NCBI GenBank assembly: GCA_018242215.1
Contig: JAFECG010000019.1
Span: 434,001 to 498,000 of the forward strand
Length of the DNA: 64,000 bases
DNA from: Pseudomonadota bacterium
Lineage (GTDB): Bacteria; Pseudomonadota; Alphaproteobacteria; Rhizobiales; Hyphomicrobiaceae
Direction of reading: 5' to 3'
The notes beneath the pieces were generated by a model. It saw nothing but the letters and a program-made list of their open reading frames with translations, ran no database searches and was not told the DNA's origin. Both the position numbers and the translations under genes were made by a program. Shown one piece after another: positions 52,344 to 61,581 of the stretch; positions within the stretch are counted from its first letter, which is position 1, and each line of letters starts with the position of its first letter.

Positions 52344-54446
52344 ATGTCGGCGGACGGACCATCGGGGGGAAGGGGCCGGGTTCGTGTAGGGCTGGTCGTC
52401 GTCCACGGGGTGGGCGAGACCGAGCCGGGTTATTGCGTCAATGCGGTGCTTGATACGCTGGCCCAGACGCGGCCGGGATATACAGTCTCCCCGGCGAACG
52501 AATACAACCGCATGCCCGAGGTCGAGGTCGCCAATCCGCCTCCGGTCTTTCCGGTCATCCGGCGGGGAGCGGCACATAACAGCGGCATCGAAATCGAGGC
52601 CGTCGAACTGCATTGGGCGGATCTGACCGAAGGCACGCCCGGTCGCGTCAATACGCTTCTGCAACTTTTCCGCGTCATCTTCGAATCCCATCATCTTGTG
52701 GACGCGATGCTCGACCGGTCGCGGGATGTGACCTCCTGGATTTTGCGCAAGATCCTATGGGTTGCCGGTTGGCTCATTCGCGGACCGAGCGCGGCGCTGA
52801 CCATCGTGACATCGGCAATCTGCGCGCTGTTTCTTTTCGAGCCGGTGACGGTGACCACTGAAGTCATGGACGTGCGATCGCAGGTGTTGATCGTGACGGG
52901 CGTAATCTTTGTCTGTGCACTTTACCTTTTCTATCGCATCAGCCGGAAGCAGGACTACTCCTGGTACGACACGGTCTTCTGGCTCGCGGTCGCAGCGTTG
53001 TCGGTTTTCGTATTGACATTCAATAACATGCTGCTGCCGCTGCTCAAGCATGTTCCCGAACTCAAGCTCGGGCCGCAACGCCTCGTCAGCGCGCAAGTGC
53101 CGGACTGCCCGCCCGGCGTTTCGAACGCAGCGTGCTACATCGACGGGCTCTATAAGGTCATCATCTGGGGCTGGCGGTTCTGGGGCGCGTTGCTCGTCTT
53201 CTCGACGGTCCTGCTCGTGCTCTCGTGGATCCGTGCCCGGTTCACCGGCGATCGCTCGCGCCTTTCGACAATTTCGACGAGCATCGCGATCTTGATCATG
53301 CAGTTCATGCTTTGGACGACAGTCGTCGTCAGCGTGATTTATCCGGTGCTCAATCGCGCCGAGGCGATTTCCATTCTGAAAGAGGCGCAGCCGGTCATCC
53401 AGCATGCCGTCGATGCGCATCAGATCGCGCCCGACAGCCCGATCGCGAAGCTCGTGCAGGTTCCGAACATCGAGCTCGACTGGATCGGGCGGTTCAAATT
53501 CATCTATGCGTCGGCCGCCTTCACGGTGCTGATGCTCATTCTGGCCGGGATTCTTCTGATCGAACTTCGGCAATGGCGCGCGCGGCGCGGCCAATCGGAT
53601 CTCGAGAGCACATCGCGGAATATGCCGCGGCTGCTTTTCAATCCGTTTCTCGTCGGGCTGTTGATCTTCGCATTCCTCGTCGTTTTCGCGCTGGTCTTCA
53701 TCCAGCCCTATCTCGATCGCAACCAGATGTTCGTGACCCTCAGGGGATATATTCTCCCTGTTGCGGCGGTCGTTGCGTTGATCCTGCCGTTCTTCTTCGG
53801 ACGGCGTGTCGCCAACGTCGTGCAGTTCGCACGCGAATTGATCGATCACCACTACCAGCCGCGGCAGGAAACGGCGGCATACTTCATTCCATCGGTCTTC
53901 CGGATCCGGATGCGGAGGCTCAGGCGCGAGCGCATTCAGGGACGGCTCAACCTGGTTCTTGAACACTTCGTGCAGAACCAAGGCTATGACGGAGTGGTCT
54001 TCCTGGCCCACAGCCAGGGTTCGGTCATCGTCTATGACTATCTGCGCGACAATGGCCCGCACTACACGCGGCTCGGCGATGCGGCGCCCGCTCTTCTCAC
54101 TTTCGGCTCGCCGCTCGGCAGCATCTATCAAAAATATTTTCACGAGTACGCGGCTTCGAAGGCTGTGCCGCTCGGGATTGCCGCGAAACTCAAGTGCTGG
54201 ATCAATCTCTACCGGGTCGATGACTACATCGGAGGACGGATCTCACCGCCGCCTGGTCTTCGCGTCGACAACCACGTCATGGCGATGGGCGGCCACACGG
54301 GATATTGGACCGAGCCCGATGTCGCCGAGGCTCTCGACGCGATCCTCACCGGCAAAGTTGCCGACGCCACCAAGCCGCCGCCTCTGCCGCCGCCGCCCAT
54401 GACGCCGTCGGTGTCTTACGCGGTTCGTGCTATGCCCAGAGCATGA
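52344..54446 (+). CDS. Membrane protein with split alpha/beta-hydrolase domain
   Basis: A 700-residue protein. The N-terminal [15 protein letters not shown] resembles the first strand and oxyanion loop of alpha/beta hydrolases. Then come about eight transmembrane segments (roughly 140-500), then a C-terminal hydrolase part: [17 protein letters not shown] (nucleophile serine in SxxG-type elbow), LTFGSPLG, an Asp in YRVDDYIGG and a His in MGGHTGYW, which could form a Ser-Asp-His triad. A lipase- or esterase-like activity at the membrane is inference. The ATG at 52344 has GGAG 6 nt upstream. Its stop overlaps the ruvC start by 4 bp. Confidence 0.82.
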   Translation: MSADGPSGGRGRVRVGLVVVHGVGETEPGYCVNAVLDTLAQTRPGYTVSPANEYNRMPEVEVANPPPVFPVIRRGAAHNSGIEIEAVELHWADLTEGTPGRVNTLLQLFRVIFESHHLVDAMLDRSRDVTSWILRKILWVAGWLIRGPSAALTIVTSAICALFLFEPVTVTTEVMDVRSQVLIVTGVIFVCALYLFYRISRKQDYSWYDTVFWLAVAALSVFVLTFNNMLLPLLKHVPELKLGPQRLVSAQVPDCPPGVSNAACYIDGLYKVIIWGWRFWGALLVFSTVLLVLSWIRARFTGDRSRLSTISTSIAILIMQFMLWTTVVVSVIYPVLNRAEAISILKEAQPVIQHAVDAHQIAPDSPIAKLVQVPNIELDWIGRFKFIYASAAFTVLMLILAGILLIELRQWRARRGQSDLESTSRNMPRLLFNPFLVGLLIFAFLVVFALVFIQPYLDRNQMFVTLRGYILPVAAVVALILPFFFGRRVANVVQFARELIDHHYQPRQETAAYFIPSVFRIRMRRLRRERIQGRLNLVLEHFVQNQGYDGVVFLAHSQGSVIVYDYLRDNGPHYTRLGDAAPALLTFGSPLGSIYQKYFHEYAASKAVPLGIAAKLKCWINLYRVDDYIGGRISPPPGLRVDNHVMAMGGHTGYWTEPDVAEALDAILTGKVADATKPPPLPPPPMTPSVSYAVRAMPRA

Positions 54447-54970
54447 CTGGGGGAACGATTCGCATCATCGGATTTGATCCGGGGCTTCGCCGAACGGGAT
54501 GGGGTGTCATCGAAAGCGATGGCGTCCGCCTGATCTACGTGGCGTCCGGGGTCATCACGCCGCCGAAAGAGGACGATCTCGCTTATCGCCTCTCGGCGCT
54601 GTTCGACGAAGTGACGAGCGTGATCCGGAGCTTCAGTCCATCCGAGGCCGCCGTCGAAGAGACGTTCGTCAACGAGAACCCGCGCTCGACGTTGAAGCTC
54701 GGGCAGGCGCGGGGAGCGGTGCTGCTGGCGCCGGCACGACTTGGGCTCCGGGTTGCCGAATATACGCCGAACCTCATCAAAAAATCGGTGACGGGTACCG
54801 GGCATGCCGAAAAACAGCAGATTCAGGCGATGATCGCGTTCCTTTTGCCGAAGGCGACGTTCGGCTGCGCCGATGAAGCCGATGCGCTGGCGATCGCCAT
54901 CACGCATGCGCATCATCGCGTCAGCCGCCAGCGGATAGCGGCCTTCGCGTCGAAGGTCGCCGAAACATGA
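54443..54970 (+). CDS. ruvC: Holliday junction resolvase RuvC
   Basis: A 175-residue endonuclease. The catalytic acids are D12 in [14 protein letters not shown], the Glu in [15 protein letters not shown], and the final Asp in [15 protein letters not shown]. It cuts Holliday junctions resolved by RuvAB branch migration. The ATG overlaps the stop of the membrane hydrolase by 4 bp, and ruvA overlaps its stop by 4 bp, a translationally coupled series. Confidence 0.96.
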   Translation: MTGGTIRIIGFDPGLRRTGWGVIESDGVRLIYVASGVITPPKEDDLAYRLSALFDEVTSVIRSFSPSEAAVEETFVNENPRSTLKLGQARGAVLLAPARLGLRVAEYTPNLIKKSVTGTGHAEKQQIQAMIAFLLPKATFGCADEADALAIAITHAHHRVSRQRIAAFASKVAET

Positions 54971-55593
54971 TCGGCAAGCTCAGGGGCAAGGTCGATGCGA
55001 TCGGCGAAAGCCATCTCGTGATCGACGTCAACGGCGTCGGATACGAGGTCCAGGCGTCGAGCAAAACGCTGCGCAACCTGAAGGTCGGCGACGACGTGGC
55101 GCTGACGATCGATACGCATGTGCGCGAGGATGCCATACGGCTCTTCGGATTTCAGAGCGAGTTCGAGCGGAGCTGGTTCCGGACGCTGCAGACGATCCAA
55201 GGCGTCGGCGCCAAGGTTGCTTTGAGCGTGCTTGGGGTGCTGGCACCGCAGGATCTCGCGAACGCTGTCGCATTCGGAAACTGGGCGGCCGTCGAGGAAG
55301 CACCGGGCGTCGGCAAGAAGCTGGCGCAACGCATTGTCGCCGAATTGAAGGACAAGGCACCGAGCCTTTCGCTCAGCGGCTATAACATTCCAACGGGTAG
55401 TGGTCCGACTGTTCCGGCGCCCAACGTTCCGCCGTCGGGCCTCGCTTTTGCAGAAGCCCTCTCGGCGTTGACCAATCTTGGCTACAATCCGGCTCAGGCG
55501 AACGCCGCCGTCGCGGTCGCATCGCAGGAACTTGGCGAGGCCGCGGATACAGCGGGGCTCATCAAGCGCAGTCTCAAAGAGCTGGCGCGGTAG
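54967..55593 (+). CDS. ruvA: Holliday junction branch-migration protein RuvA
   Basis: A 208-residue protein. It starts [23 protein letters not shown] (OB fold), continues with the helix-hairpin-helix core [16 protein letters not shown] and [17 protein letters not shown], and a C-terminal three-helix domain ([19 protein letters not shown]) that binds RuvB. It tetramerises on Holliday junctions. Overlaps ruvC by 4 bp. Confidence 0.96.
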   Translation: MIGKLRGKVDAIGESHLVIDVNGVGYEVQASSKTLRNLKVGDDVALTIDTHVREDAIRLFGFQSEFERSWFRTLQTIQGVGAKVALSVLGVLAPQDLANAVAFGNWAAVEEAPGVGKKLAQRIVAELKDKAPSLSLSGYNIPTGSGPTVPAPNVPPSGLAFAEALSALTNLGYNPAQANAAVAVASQELGEAADTAGLIKRSLKELAR

Positions 55594-55635
55594 CGCTCGA
55601 TCGTCTTATCTGCTCACCTCAACCGGAAACGTACC

Positions 55636-56073
55636 GTGGCTACAGAAAAGAACAAACCCAGCAATGCCATGCGGGCGCTCTGGATGGTGCTCATCACGTC
55701 GCTCGCTGCGCCATTCTTCGCAGGGCTTATCGTCGTGGTGCTGATGCTCTTGAGCCCGGCTACCGATTTTCTGTTGCCGCCGCCGAGCGGAGAAGCACTG
55801 GGCGACGTTGCGGTCGGCGCATTCGTCTGGAGCGCGTTGCCGGCGACGGTCGCGGCGTTGGGCCTGACGCCGTTCGTCCTGCAGCACGGCACTTACGGCT
55901 GGCTGGAAGCGTCGGTTGCGGGCGTCGTGGCTTTCGCGGCGGGCGCGATCATCTTCCCATTCGAAGCCGGCCACGCATTGCCGTTGCTGGCGTTCCTCGC
56001 GGGCCTTCTCGCGATCGGCATGCGGTCGCTGCTGATCATGGGCGGAATCCTGCGCGACGCCCCGAAAAGTTGA
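55636..56073 (+). CDS. Multi-TM membrane protein between ruvA and ruvB
   Basis: A 145-residue protein with four likely membrane segments (ALWMVLITSLAAPFFAGLIVVVLML; LGDVAVGAFVWSALPATVAALGL; EASVAGVVAFAAGAIIF; LPLLAFLAGLLAIGMRSLLI). The start is GTG at 55636 with CGGAAA upstream. It is unrelated to DNA repair by sequence. A terminator is not apparent, so it is probably co-transcribed with the ruv genes. Function unknown. Confidence 0.72.
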   Translation: MATEKNKPSNAMRALWMVLITSLAAPFFAGLIVVVLMLLSPATDFLLPPPSGEALGDVAVGAFVWSALPATVAALGLTPFVLQHGTYGWLEASVAGVVAFAAGAIIFPFEAGHALPLLAFLAGLLAIGMRSLLIMGGILRDAPKS

Positions 56074-56136
56074 GCCTCCCACCGCGATTTCCGCCGGCGA
56101 CTTGACGAGTCTCCCGAATAGCCTCACGAACAAACC

Positions 56137-57183
56137 ATGACCGACCGGCTCGTCAGCAGTGCGCGCAAGGATGTGGACGCCTTCGAGGCGACGATCCGCC
56201 CGCAGTCGCTCGATGATTTCGTCGGGCAGGAGCAGGCACGCGCCAATCTGCGGGTTTTCATCACGGCAGCGCGGGGGCGCGGCGACGCCTTGGACCATGT
56301 CCTTTTTGCCGGGCCGCCGGGGCTCGGCAAGACGACGCTGGCGCAGATCCTGTCTAAGGAACTCGGCGTCGGGTTTCGCGCGACGTCGGGACCCGTGATC
56401 TCGAAGGCGGGGGACCTTGCCGCGCTCCTTACCAATCTCGAAGAGCGCGATGTGCTCTTCATCGACGAAATTCACCGGCTCAATCCGGCGGTCGAAGAAA
56501 TTCTCTATCCGGCAATGGAGGATTTCCAACTCGACCTGATGATCGGCGAGGGGCCTGCCGCGCGGTCGGTTCGCATCGATCTGCCGAAATTCACGCTGGT
56601 CGGAGCGACGACGCGGGCCGGACTTTTGACGAACCCGCTGCGCGACAGGTTCGGGATTCCTGTCCGGCTGAATTTCTATTCCGTTGCCGAACTCGAGCAG
56701 GTCGTCGGCCGTGGCGCGCGTGTTCTCGGCGCGGCGATGTCGCCGGACGGTGCCCGGGAAATCGCCAAGCGGTCGCGCGGGACGCCGCGTATCGCGGGTC
56801 GACTCTTGCGCCGTGTTCGCGACTTCGCCGCGGTCGAAGGGGCTGCCGTCATCAACGCGGAAGTTGCGGACCGGGCCCTGACGATGCTGGAGGTTGACGG
56901 CGAGGGGCTTGATGCCCTCGACCATCGCTATCTCGGCTGCATCCTGAAGAATTACGAAGGCGGCCCTGTCGGCATCGAGACGCTTGCGGCGGCGCTGTCG
57001 GAACCACGCGACGCGCTTGAGGAGATCGTCGAGCCTTACCTGCTGCAGCAGGGATTCATCGGCCGCACGCCACGCGGGAGGGTCGTCACTCTCAAGACGT
57101 ATCGGCATCTTGGCGTAAGCGGACCTGCGAGGGGGACGACGCCCGAATTGCCGATCTTCGAGGACGACGGGGAAGAGACGTAA
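56137..57183 (+). CDS. ruvB: Holliday junction helicase RuvB
   Basis: A 348-residue AAA+ ATPase. Walker A is [14 protein letters not shown], Walker [11 protein letters not shown], and the arginine finger region is [21 protein letters not shown]. The C-terminal winged helix includes [20 protein letters not shown]. RuvB is the hexameric motor on RuvA-bound junctions. It follows the 145-residue membrane protein gene. Confidence 0.97.
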   Translation: MTDRLVSSARKDVDAFEATIRPQSLDDFVGQEQARANLRVFITAARGRGDALDHVLFAGPPGLGKTTLAQILSKELGVGFRATSGPVISKAGDLAALLTNLEERDVLFIDEIHRLNPAVEEILYPAMEDFQLDLMIGEGPAARSVRIDLPKFTLVGATTRAGLLTNPLRDRFGIPVRLNFYSVAELEQVVGRGARVLGAAMSPDGAREIAKRSRGTPRIAGRLLRRVRDFAAVEGAAVINAEVADRALTMLEVDGEGLDALDHRYLGCILKNYEGGPVGIETLAAALSEPRDALEEIVEPYLLQQGFIGRTPRGRVVTLKTYRHLGVSGPARGTTPELPIFEDDGEET

Positions 57184-57285
57184 CGTCGCGATCGGCGTTT
57201 CAACGCGAAAATTCACTGTTTTGACAGCTTTGCTTCGTGAATGTCCGGTTGGTTGCCAGCTTCCGGCGAACAAAAGGAATTTTTC

Positions 57286-58230
57286 GTGATCAGCCGTCGT
57301 GATCTGCTAAAATTCGCTGGCGCCGGGGGTGTCGGCTCGACCGCTCTCAGCGGCTACGCCGTTGCCGAAGCCTTTCGCGAGCACGTCACCACATACGAGC
57401 TGACGCCGCCGAATTGGACTCCCGGTCTTCAAGTGCGCCTTGCGGTGCTGGCGGATCTGCATGTCTGCGAGCCGTGGATGTCGGTCGATCGGGTCGAGCA
57501 CATCGTCGCGCAGACGAATGCGCTTGGCGCCGATGCCGTCCTGATGCTCGGCGATTTCGTCGTCGGCTCGACGCTTGGCAGCTATTCAAAGCGTGTCAGC
57601 CACAAAGCGTGGGCCGAAGCTCTCGCGAAGCTCAAAGCGCCGCTCGGGGTGCACGCGGTTCTCGGTAATCACGACTGGTGGGAATCGCACGAGGTACAGC
57701 GTCTGCGATCGGGCCCGACACCTGCCGGGTCGGCGCTGCGTGACGTCGGCATTCCTGTTTACGAAAACACGGCGGTGCGGCTCGAAAAGGACGGACACGC
57801 CTTTTGGATTGCAGGGCTCGGAGATCAGTGGGCGTTCCGCACCAACGACGACGACAGGGATGAAGTGGTGCCCGACAGCCATACGGCTTACATCGGGGTC
57901 GACGACCTTCCGGCCACGATGCGGCAGATCACGGACGATGCGCCCGTTATTCTGATGGTGCATGAGCCGGACATCTTTCCGCACGTCTCGAAGCGCGTGT
58001 CGCTGACGCTCGCGGGCCATACACATGGCGGCCAGGTGCGCGTGTTCGGATACGCGCCGGTCGTTCCATCGATTTATGGATCACGCTATGCCTACGGTCA
58101 TAAGATCGAGGACGGACGGCACCTGATCGTCTCGGGCGGTCTGGGCTGCTCGTCGCTGCCCGTCCGGTTAGGATCTCCGCCAGAGATCGTCGCCCTCAAT
58201 CTCGGCGGCGCGCACGGGAGCGAAGCTTGA
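57286..58230 (+). CDS. Tat-exported metallophosphoesterase (YkuE-like)
   Basis: A 314-residue phosphoesterase. The N-terminal VISRRDLLKFAGAGGVGST is a twin-arginine signal (SRRxLLK), followed by a short hydrophobic stretch. The catalytic motifs are LADLHVCEPW, MLGDFVVGS, VLGNHDWW, MVHEPDIF and AGHTHGGQVRV. It probably acts folded in the periplasm on phospholipid or wall phosphates. The GTG at 57286 has AAGGAA 6 nt upstream; an ATG at 57241 would put extra residues before the Tat motif. Confidence 0.87.
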   Translation: MISRRDLLKFAGAGGVGSTALSGYAVAEAFREHVTTYELTPPNWTPGLQVRLAVLADLHVCEPWMSVDRVEHIVAQTNALGADAVLMLGDFVVGSTLGSYSKRVSHKAWAEALAKLKAPLGVHAVLGNHDWWESHEVQRLRSGPTPAGSALRDVGIPVYENTAVRLEKDGHAFWIAGLGDQWAFRTNDDDRDEVVPDSHTAYIGVDDLPATMRQITDDAPVILMVHEPDIFPHVSKRVSLTLAGHTHGGQVRVFGYAPVVPSIYGSRYAYGHKIEDGRHLIVSGGLGCSSLPVRLGSPPEIVALNLGGAHGSEA

Positions 58231-58718
58231 CGGACGAGAAGTGGCCGGACCTCGCCGGTCGTATCATTCGGGACGAAGACGGGCAGCGGCACGTCTTGCC
58301 GGTGCGGGTCTATTTCGAGGACACCGATGCCGGCGGCGTCGTCTATCATGCATCGTTCGTGCGCTATGCCGAACGCGGACGCACCGATTTTCTTCGCCTT
58401 CTCGGAACCGACGCCCGCCGTTTGATCGATGGCTCCGACAGCCGCGAACCGGCAGCGTTCGTCGTTCGCCGCATGACCTTCGATTTCGCGCGTCCAGGAC
58501 GCATGGACGATCTTCTTGAGGTCGTGACGCGCGTGAAAGAACTCGGCGGCGCCAGCGTTACCCTCGAGCAGACGATCATGCGCGATGGGGTGCGTCTCGT
58601 GACGGCCGACGTCGTCGTCGTGCTGATCTCAATCTCGGGCAAGCCTCTGCGTCTGAGCGATGCGGTGCGAGAGGCATTCCAGGCGCATGTGGCGGCGGCA
58701 AAAACGCCATCCGCTTAG
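58227..58718 (+). CDS. ybgC: YbgC-type acyl-CoA thioesterase of the tol-pal cluster
   Basis: A 163-residue hotdog protein. RVYFEDTDAGGVVYHASFVRYAERGRTDFLR contains the catalytic Asp and the family signature. The start is a TTG at 58227 overlapping the previous stop (TTGA), with GGGAG about 7 nt upstream. YbgC is associated with the tol-pal genes and phospholipid metabolism. Here the next tol gene is separated by an opposite-strand gene. Confidence 0.92.
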   Translation: MTDEKWPDLAGRIIRDEDGQRHVLPVRVYFEDTDAGGVVYHASFVRYAERGRTDFLRLLGTDARRLIDGSDSREPAAFVVRRMTFDFARPGRMDDLLEVVTRVKELGGASVTLEQTIMRDGVRLVTADVVVVLISISGKPLRLSDAVREAFQAHVAAAKTPSA

Positions 58719-58731
58719 TTTATGAGCCTTC

Positions 58732-59799
58732 TCAGTCGAGCCATTCGAGGTTTCCTCCGCCAACGGGCGCGTCGGCAGATGCCTGCAATTGCTGAAGTCG
58801 CGTGAAACTCGTCGGCGTAACATCGAGGCTCGAGCCGTCTTCAAACGACAATCGGGCCGAGCCGTATTCGAACTGAAGCGTGAGTGAATCGCTCGAATCC
58901 TTGAATGTCACGGTCACGCCGTCATCGCCGCGCGTGAGAGTGACATCGTTTGCACTGTAGCCACTGATCTTGATCGTGGCATTGGCCGGCGATCGGATGT
59001 TCGTTGTGCCTATCCCAATAACGTCTTGCCCGTCGCCCTTCTGGAAATTGACAGTTGTGCCATCGCCCAGAATACGAATCGCGTCGTTGCCGATGCCACC
59101 TGTCACGGTCGAATTCGCATTCACCTGGATGTAATCGTCTCCATCACCGCCATCGACCGTTGCGTTGTCGAAGGTCGAATTCTCCTCGCTTCGATCAGAG
59201 GTGACGACAAGAGTGTCATTGCCGGCCCCTCCGTCGATCGTAGAGCCGCCGAGTGTGACGACCACGTCATTGCCGTCACCGCCATTGACCGTGGAATTAT
59301 CGTAAGCGCGGATTTGATCGTCGCCGGCGCCGCCATCGATGTTCGCGTTGCGATAGACGCTGACCCAATCGTTTCCGTCACCCGCATCGATCGTTGCGTT
59401 GTTGTAAGCGCGCAGGACATCGTTGCCGCCGCCGGCGTAGAGAGTCACGTTGTTCTGCAGGTCGGTATAGTCGTTGCCGTTGCCGAGGCGGATCGTGACG
59501 TTGTTTATTGCAGCGAGCGCCGCTTCGACATCAATTGTGCTTCCCGAAGAATTCTCTCGCGCGTTGGCCGAAGCGCTCGGCACTCCGTGGGCGGAAAGGT
59601 CGATGGTTGCGCCGCTTGTCTTGAGAATGTCGGCGGCCTTCTCTGCAGCCTCTTTGCTGGCGTTGCTGATGGGCTCAAGCGGTCCGAGGACCGGCACCGA
59701 AGCGTTGGCTGTCGCGTCCCCATCCGTTCCCTTTGCTCTGGCCATGCGCTGAAGGATGGAAAGGGCGGTTGCATTCGTGCTGCTGGCAATCGGTGTCAT
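58732..59799 (-). CDS. RTX-type calcium-binding repeat protein
   Basis: A 355-residue acidic protein with about eight glycine-rich nonapeptide-type repeats between residues 100 and 250 (AGGGNDVL, DAGDGNDWV, DGGAGDDQI, NGGDGNDVV, DGGAGNDTL, DGGDGDDYI and similar). Such repeats bind calcium in beta-rolls. The repeats alternate with Asn/Thr strands (NNATI, NANI, NSTV) of about 20-residue period. There is no cleavable signal peptide; RTX proteins usually leave by type I secretion using a C-terminal signal. It lies opposite in direction to ybgC and tolQ, between them. Function is unknown. Confidence 0.85.
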   Translation of the reverse strand: MTPIASSTNATALSILQRMARAKGTDGDATANASVPVLGPLEPISNASKEAAEKAADILKTSGATIDLSAHGVPSASANARENSSGSTIDVEAALAAINNVTIRLGNGNDYTDLQNNVTLYAGGGNDVLRAYNNATIDAGDGNDWVSVYRNANIDGGAGDDQIRAYDNSTVNGGDGNDVVVTLGGSTIDGGAGNDTLVVTSDRSEENSTFDNATVDGGDGDDYIQVNANSTVTGGIGNDAIRILGDGTTVNFQKGDGQDVIGIGTTNIRSPANATIKISGYSANDVTLTRGDDGVTVTFKDSSDSLTLQFEYGSARLSFEDGSSLDVTPTSFTRLQQLQASADAPVGGGNLEWLD

Positions 59800-60298
59800 C
59801 GGACGTGTTCCCGAAAGATTCGAGGTTCGGCTCTCACGGTGGGTGATTCGGCAGGCCTAGATCTTTTGGCATAGGGGCTGTTAACGGTCCGCTAACCAAT
59901 GGCATGGCGGGCCGCTGCAGGAATTTGCATTGGGAAGGCAGCAATGCGCGCGACTGTCGGCTTCCTCCGAGCGTGGGTTGGCAGCCGCCATGGCTCGCGG
60001 CGAGGCCAACGTCAGCGTTTTTCGTGGATAAACACCGCGATGCGTCGTTGCCACAGGCTGTGGTAAGCCCTCGTTTGGTCATATTGGGCGGCAAAAGCTC
60101 TCAGCCCAGACGCATGGGCGGGGTCGCTCGCTACCGGGGTGGACGTCATTACGCCGTCATACGCTTTCTGCATCGGGCCCACGCCGGGCGCGTCTCTTGT
60201 CATTGGGGCTGCGCCGACAGGCGTTCCCGGTGCTACCGGAATTTCAAGTCTCGTGCGGACACGCACGGGGATCGCAGTTCTTCGACACGGATGGTGAA
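59800..60298. other. Divergent region between the RTX gene and tolQ
   Basis: About 500 bp containing promoters for both genes. Reading frames at 59904-60302 (plus) and 60012-60266 (minus) have no support from codon use or domains. Notable: a CtrA-like site at 59881 and a GANTC site (GATTC) at about 59845. Confidence 0.5.
59881..59895 (-). promoter_or_regulatory. Candidate CtrA box upstream of the RTX gene
   Basis: TTAA-N7-CTAA on the plus strand (TTAG-N7-TTAA on the minus strand), seven of eight consensus positions and the same variant as the sciP site. It lies 81 bp upstream of the RTX ATG at 59799. Confidence 0.42.
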
Positions 60299-61015
60299 AT
60301 GAATCCCGCGGATGTCGCCCAAAGCGCCGTTGCCCCGGTCTCAGCGGGTGGTTTTTCGTTTGTCGAGCTTTTCTTGCACGCGAGCATCGTGGTCCAGATC
60401 ATCATGTCGGGGCTCGGGCTCGCCTCGATCTGGTCCTGGGCGATTATTTTCGAAAAGCTTCTCGCATTCCGCAAGGCGCGCGTCGAAAGCGACCGCTTCG
60501 AGCAGCTGTTCTGGTCCGGCCAGTCGCTTGACGAGCTTTACGCCAACCTGTCGCGCGGGCGCACCATTACAATGGCCGCGCTTTTCGTGGCGGCAATGCG
60601 TGAGTGGAAGCGGTCGGTCGAAGGCAATATCCGCGCCCTTGGCGGCATTCAACTCCGCGTCGAGAAAGTCATGGACGTGACGATCAGCCGTGAGATGGAA
60701 CGGCTCGATCGCCGGCTGCTCTTTCTGGCGACGGTCGGATCGACGGCGCCGTTCGTCGGCCTGTTCGGCACCGTCTGGGGCATCATGACGAGCTTCCAGT
60801 CGATTGCGGTGTCGAAGAATACGTCGCTCTCGGTCGTCGCGCCCGGCATCGCGGAAGCGCTGTTCGCGACAGCGCTGGGTCTGATGGCCGCTATTCCTGC
60901 CGTTATTTTCTACAACAAGTTCTCGGCGGATTCGGCTGCCATATCGCAGCGTCTCTATGCATTTTCCGATGAGTTTGCCGCGATCGTGTCACGGCAGATC
61001 GACGTGAGGGCCTGA
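60299..61015 (+). CDS. tolQ: TolQ, Tol-Pal inner-membrane channel protein
   Basis: A 238-residue protein with three transmembrane spans. FVELFLHASIVVQIIMSGLGLASIWSW is the first; the core RRLLFLATVGSTAPFVGLFGTVWGIM and LGLMAAIPAVIFYNKF complete the MotA/TolQ/ExbB fold. With TolR it uses the proton gradient to drive TolA during outer-membrane constriction. The ATG at 60299 matches the family start; the frame opens at 60197. Confidence 0.94.
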   Translation: MNPADVAQSAVAPVSAGGFSFVELFLHASIVVQIIMSGLGLASIWSWAIIFEKLLAFRKARVESDRFEQLFWSGQSLDELYANLSRGRTITMAALFVAAMREWKRSVEGNIRALGGIQLRVEKVMDVTISREMERLDRRLLFLATVGSTAPFVGLFGTVWGIMTSFQSIAVSKNTSLSVVAPGIAEALFATALGLMAAIPAVIFYNKFSADSAAISQRLYAFSDEFAAIVSRQIDVRA

Positions 61016-61019
61016 AGCC

Positions 61020-61472
61020 ATGGGTATGAGCGTCAAGGCAGGCGGGGGCGGTGGTCGCGGACGGCGACGCGGCAAGCACATGCCGATGAGCGAAATCAAC
61101 GTCACGCCGATGGTCGACGTGATGCTCGTGCTGCTGATCATCTTCATGGTCGCGGCGCCGCTCCTGCAGACGGGCATCGACGTCAATCTGCCGGAAGCCA
61201 AGGGCCAGCAGATCGAACAGCCGAAGAAGGATCCGGTGGCGGTAACGGTCAAGTCCAACGGTGATATCTACATCGGAGATTCGCAGGTTGCGCTCGATGA
61301 TCTCGCCACGAAACTCAAAGCGATCGCCGGGAACGGCTACGACGATACGATCTTCGTGCGCGGCGACAAGGGCGTGAATTACGGCACCGTGATGGAGGTC
61401 ATGAGCCGAATCAATCAAGGCGGCTTCAAGAAACTGTCCTTCGTTCTCAATGGAGAGAAGGGAGGCACATAG
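61020..61472 (+). CDS. tolR: TolR, Tol-Pal inner-membrane protein
   Basis: A 150-residue ExbD/TolR protein. The single span VTPMVDVMLVLLIIFMVAAPL includes the proton-carrying Asp. The periplasmic domain ends in YGTVMEVMSRINQGGFKKLSFV. It partners TolQ. It starts 4 bp after the tolQ stop. Confidence 0.95.
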   Translation: MGMSVKAGGGGGRGRRRGKHMPMSEINVTPMVDVMLVLLIIFMVAAPLLQTGIDVNLPEAKGQQIEQPKKDPVAVTVKSNGDIYIGDSQVALDDLATKLKAIAGNGYDDTIFVRGDKGVNYGTVMEVMSRINQGGFKKLSFVLNGEKGGT

Positions 61473-61581
61473 CGGGATGCGTGCCATGACGTACATGCCG
61501 CTCCTGCCGGTTCTTCGCAGGTATCGGCGACAAGGCGTGTCGTCTCTCAGAGATCGTCTTACAGATCGCGGGTGCTAAACC

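Noticed and set aside
52755-54143. 462-codon frame antisense to the membrane hydrolase
   Set aside because: Charged low-complexity translation opposite transmembrane codons, as expected for a shadow.
55606-57273. 555-codon frame antisense to the ruvA-ruvB gap gene and ruvB
   Set aside because: Arg-rich shadow translation opposite two well-supported genes.
60012-60266. 84-codon minus-strand frame upstream of tolQ
   Set aside because: Mixed third-position codon use, no domain, and it lies in the divergent promoter region.
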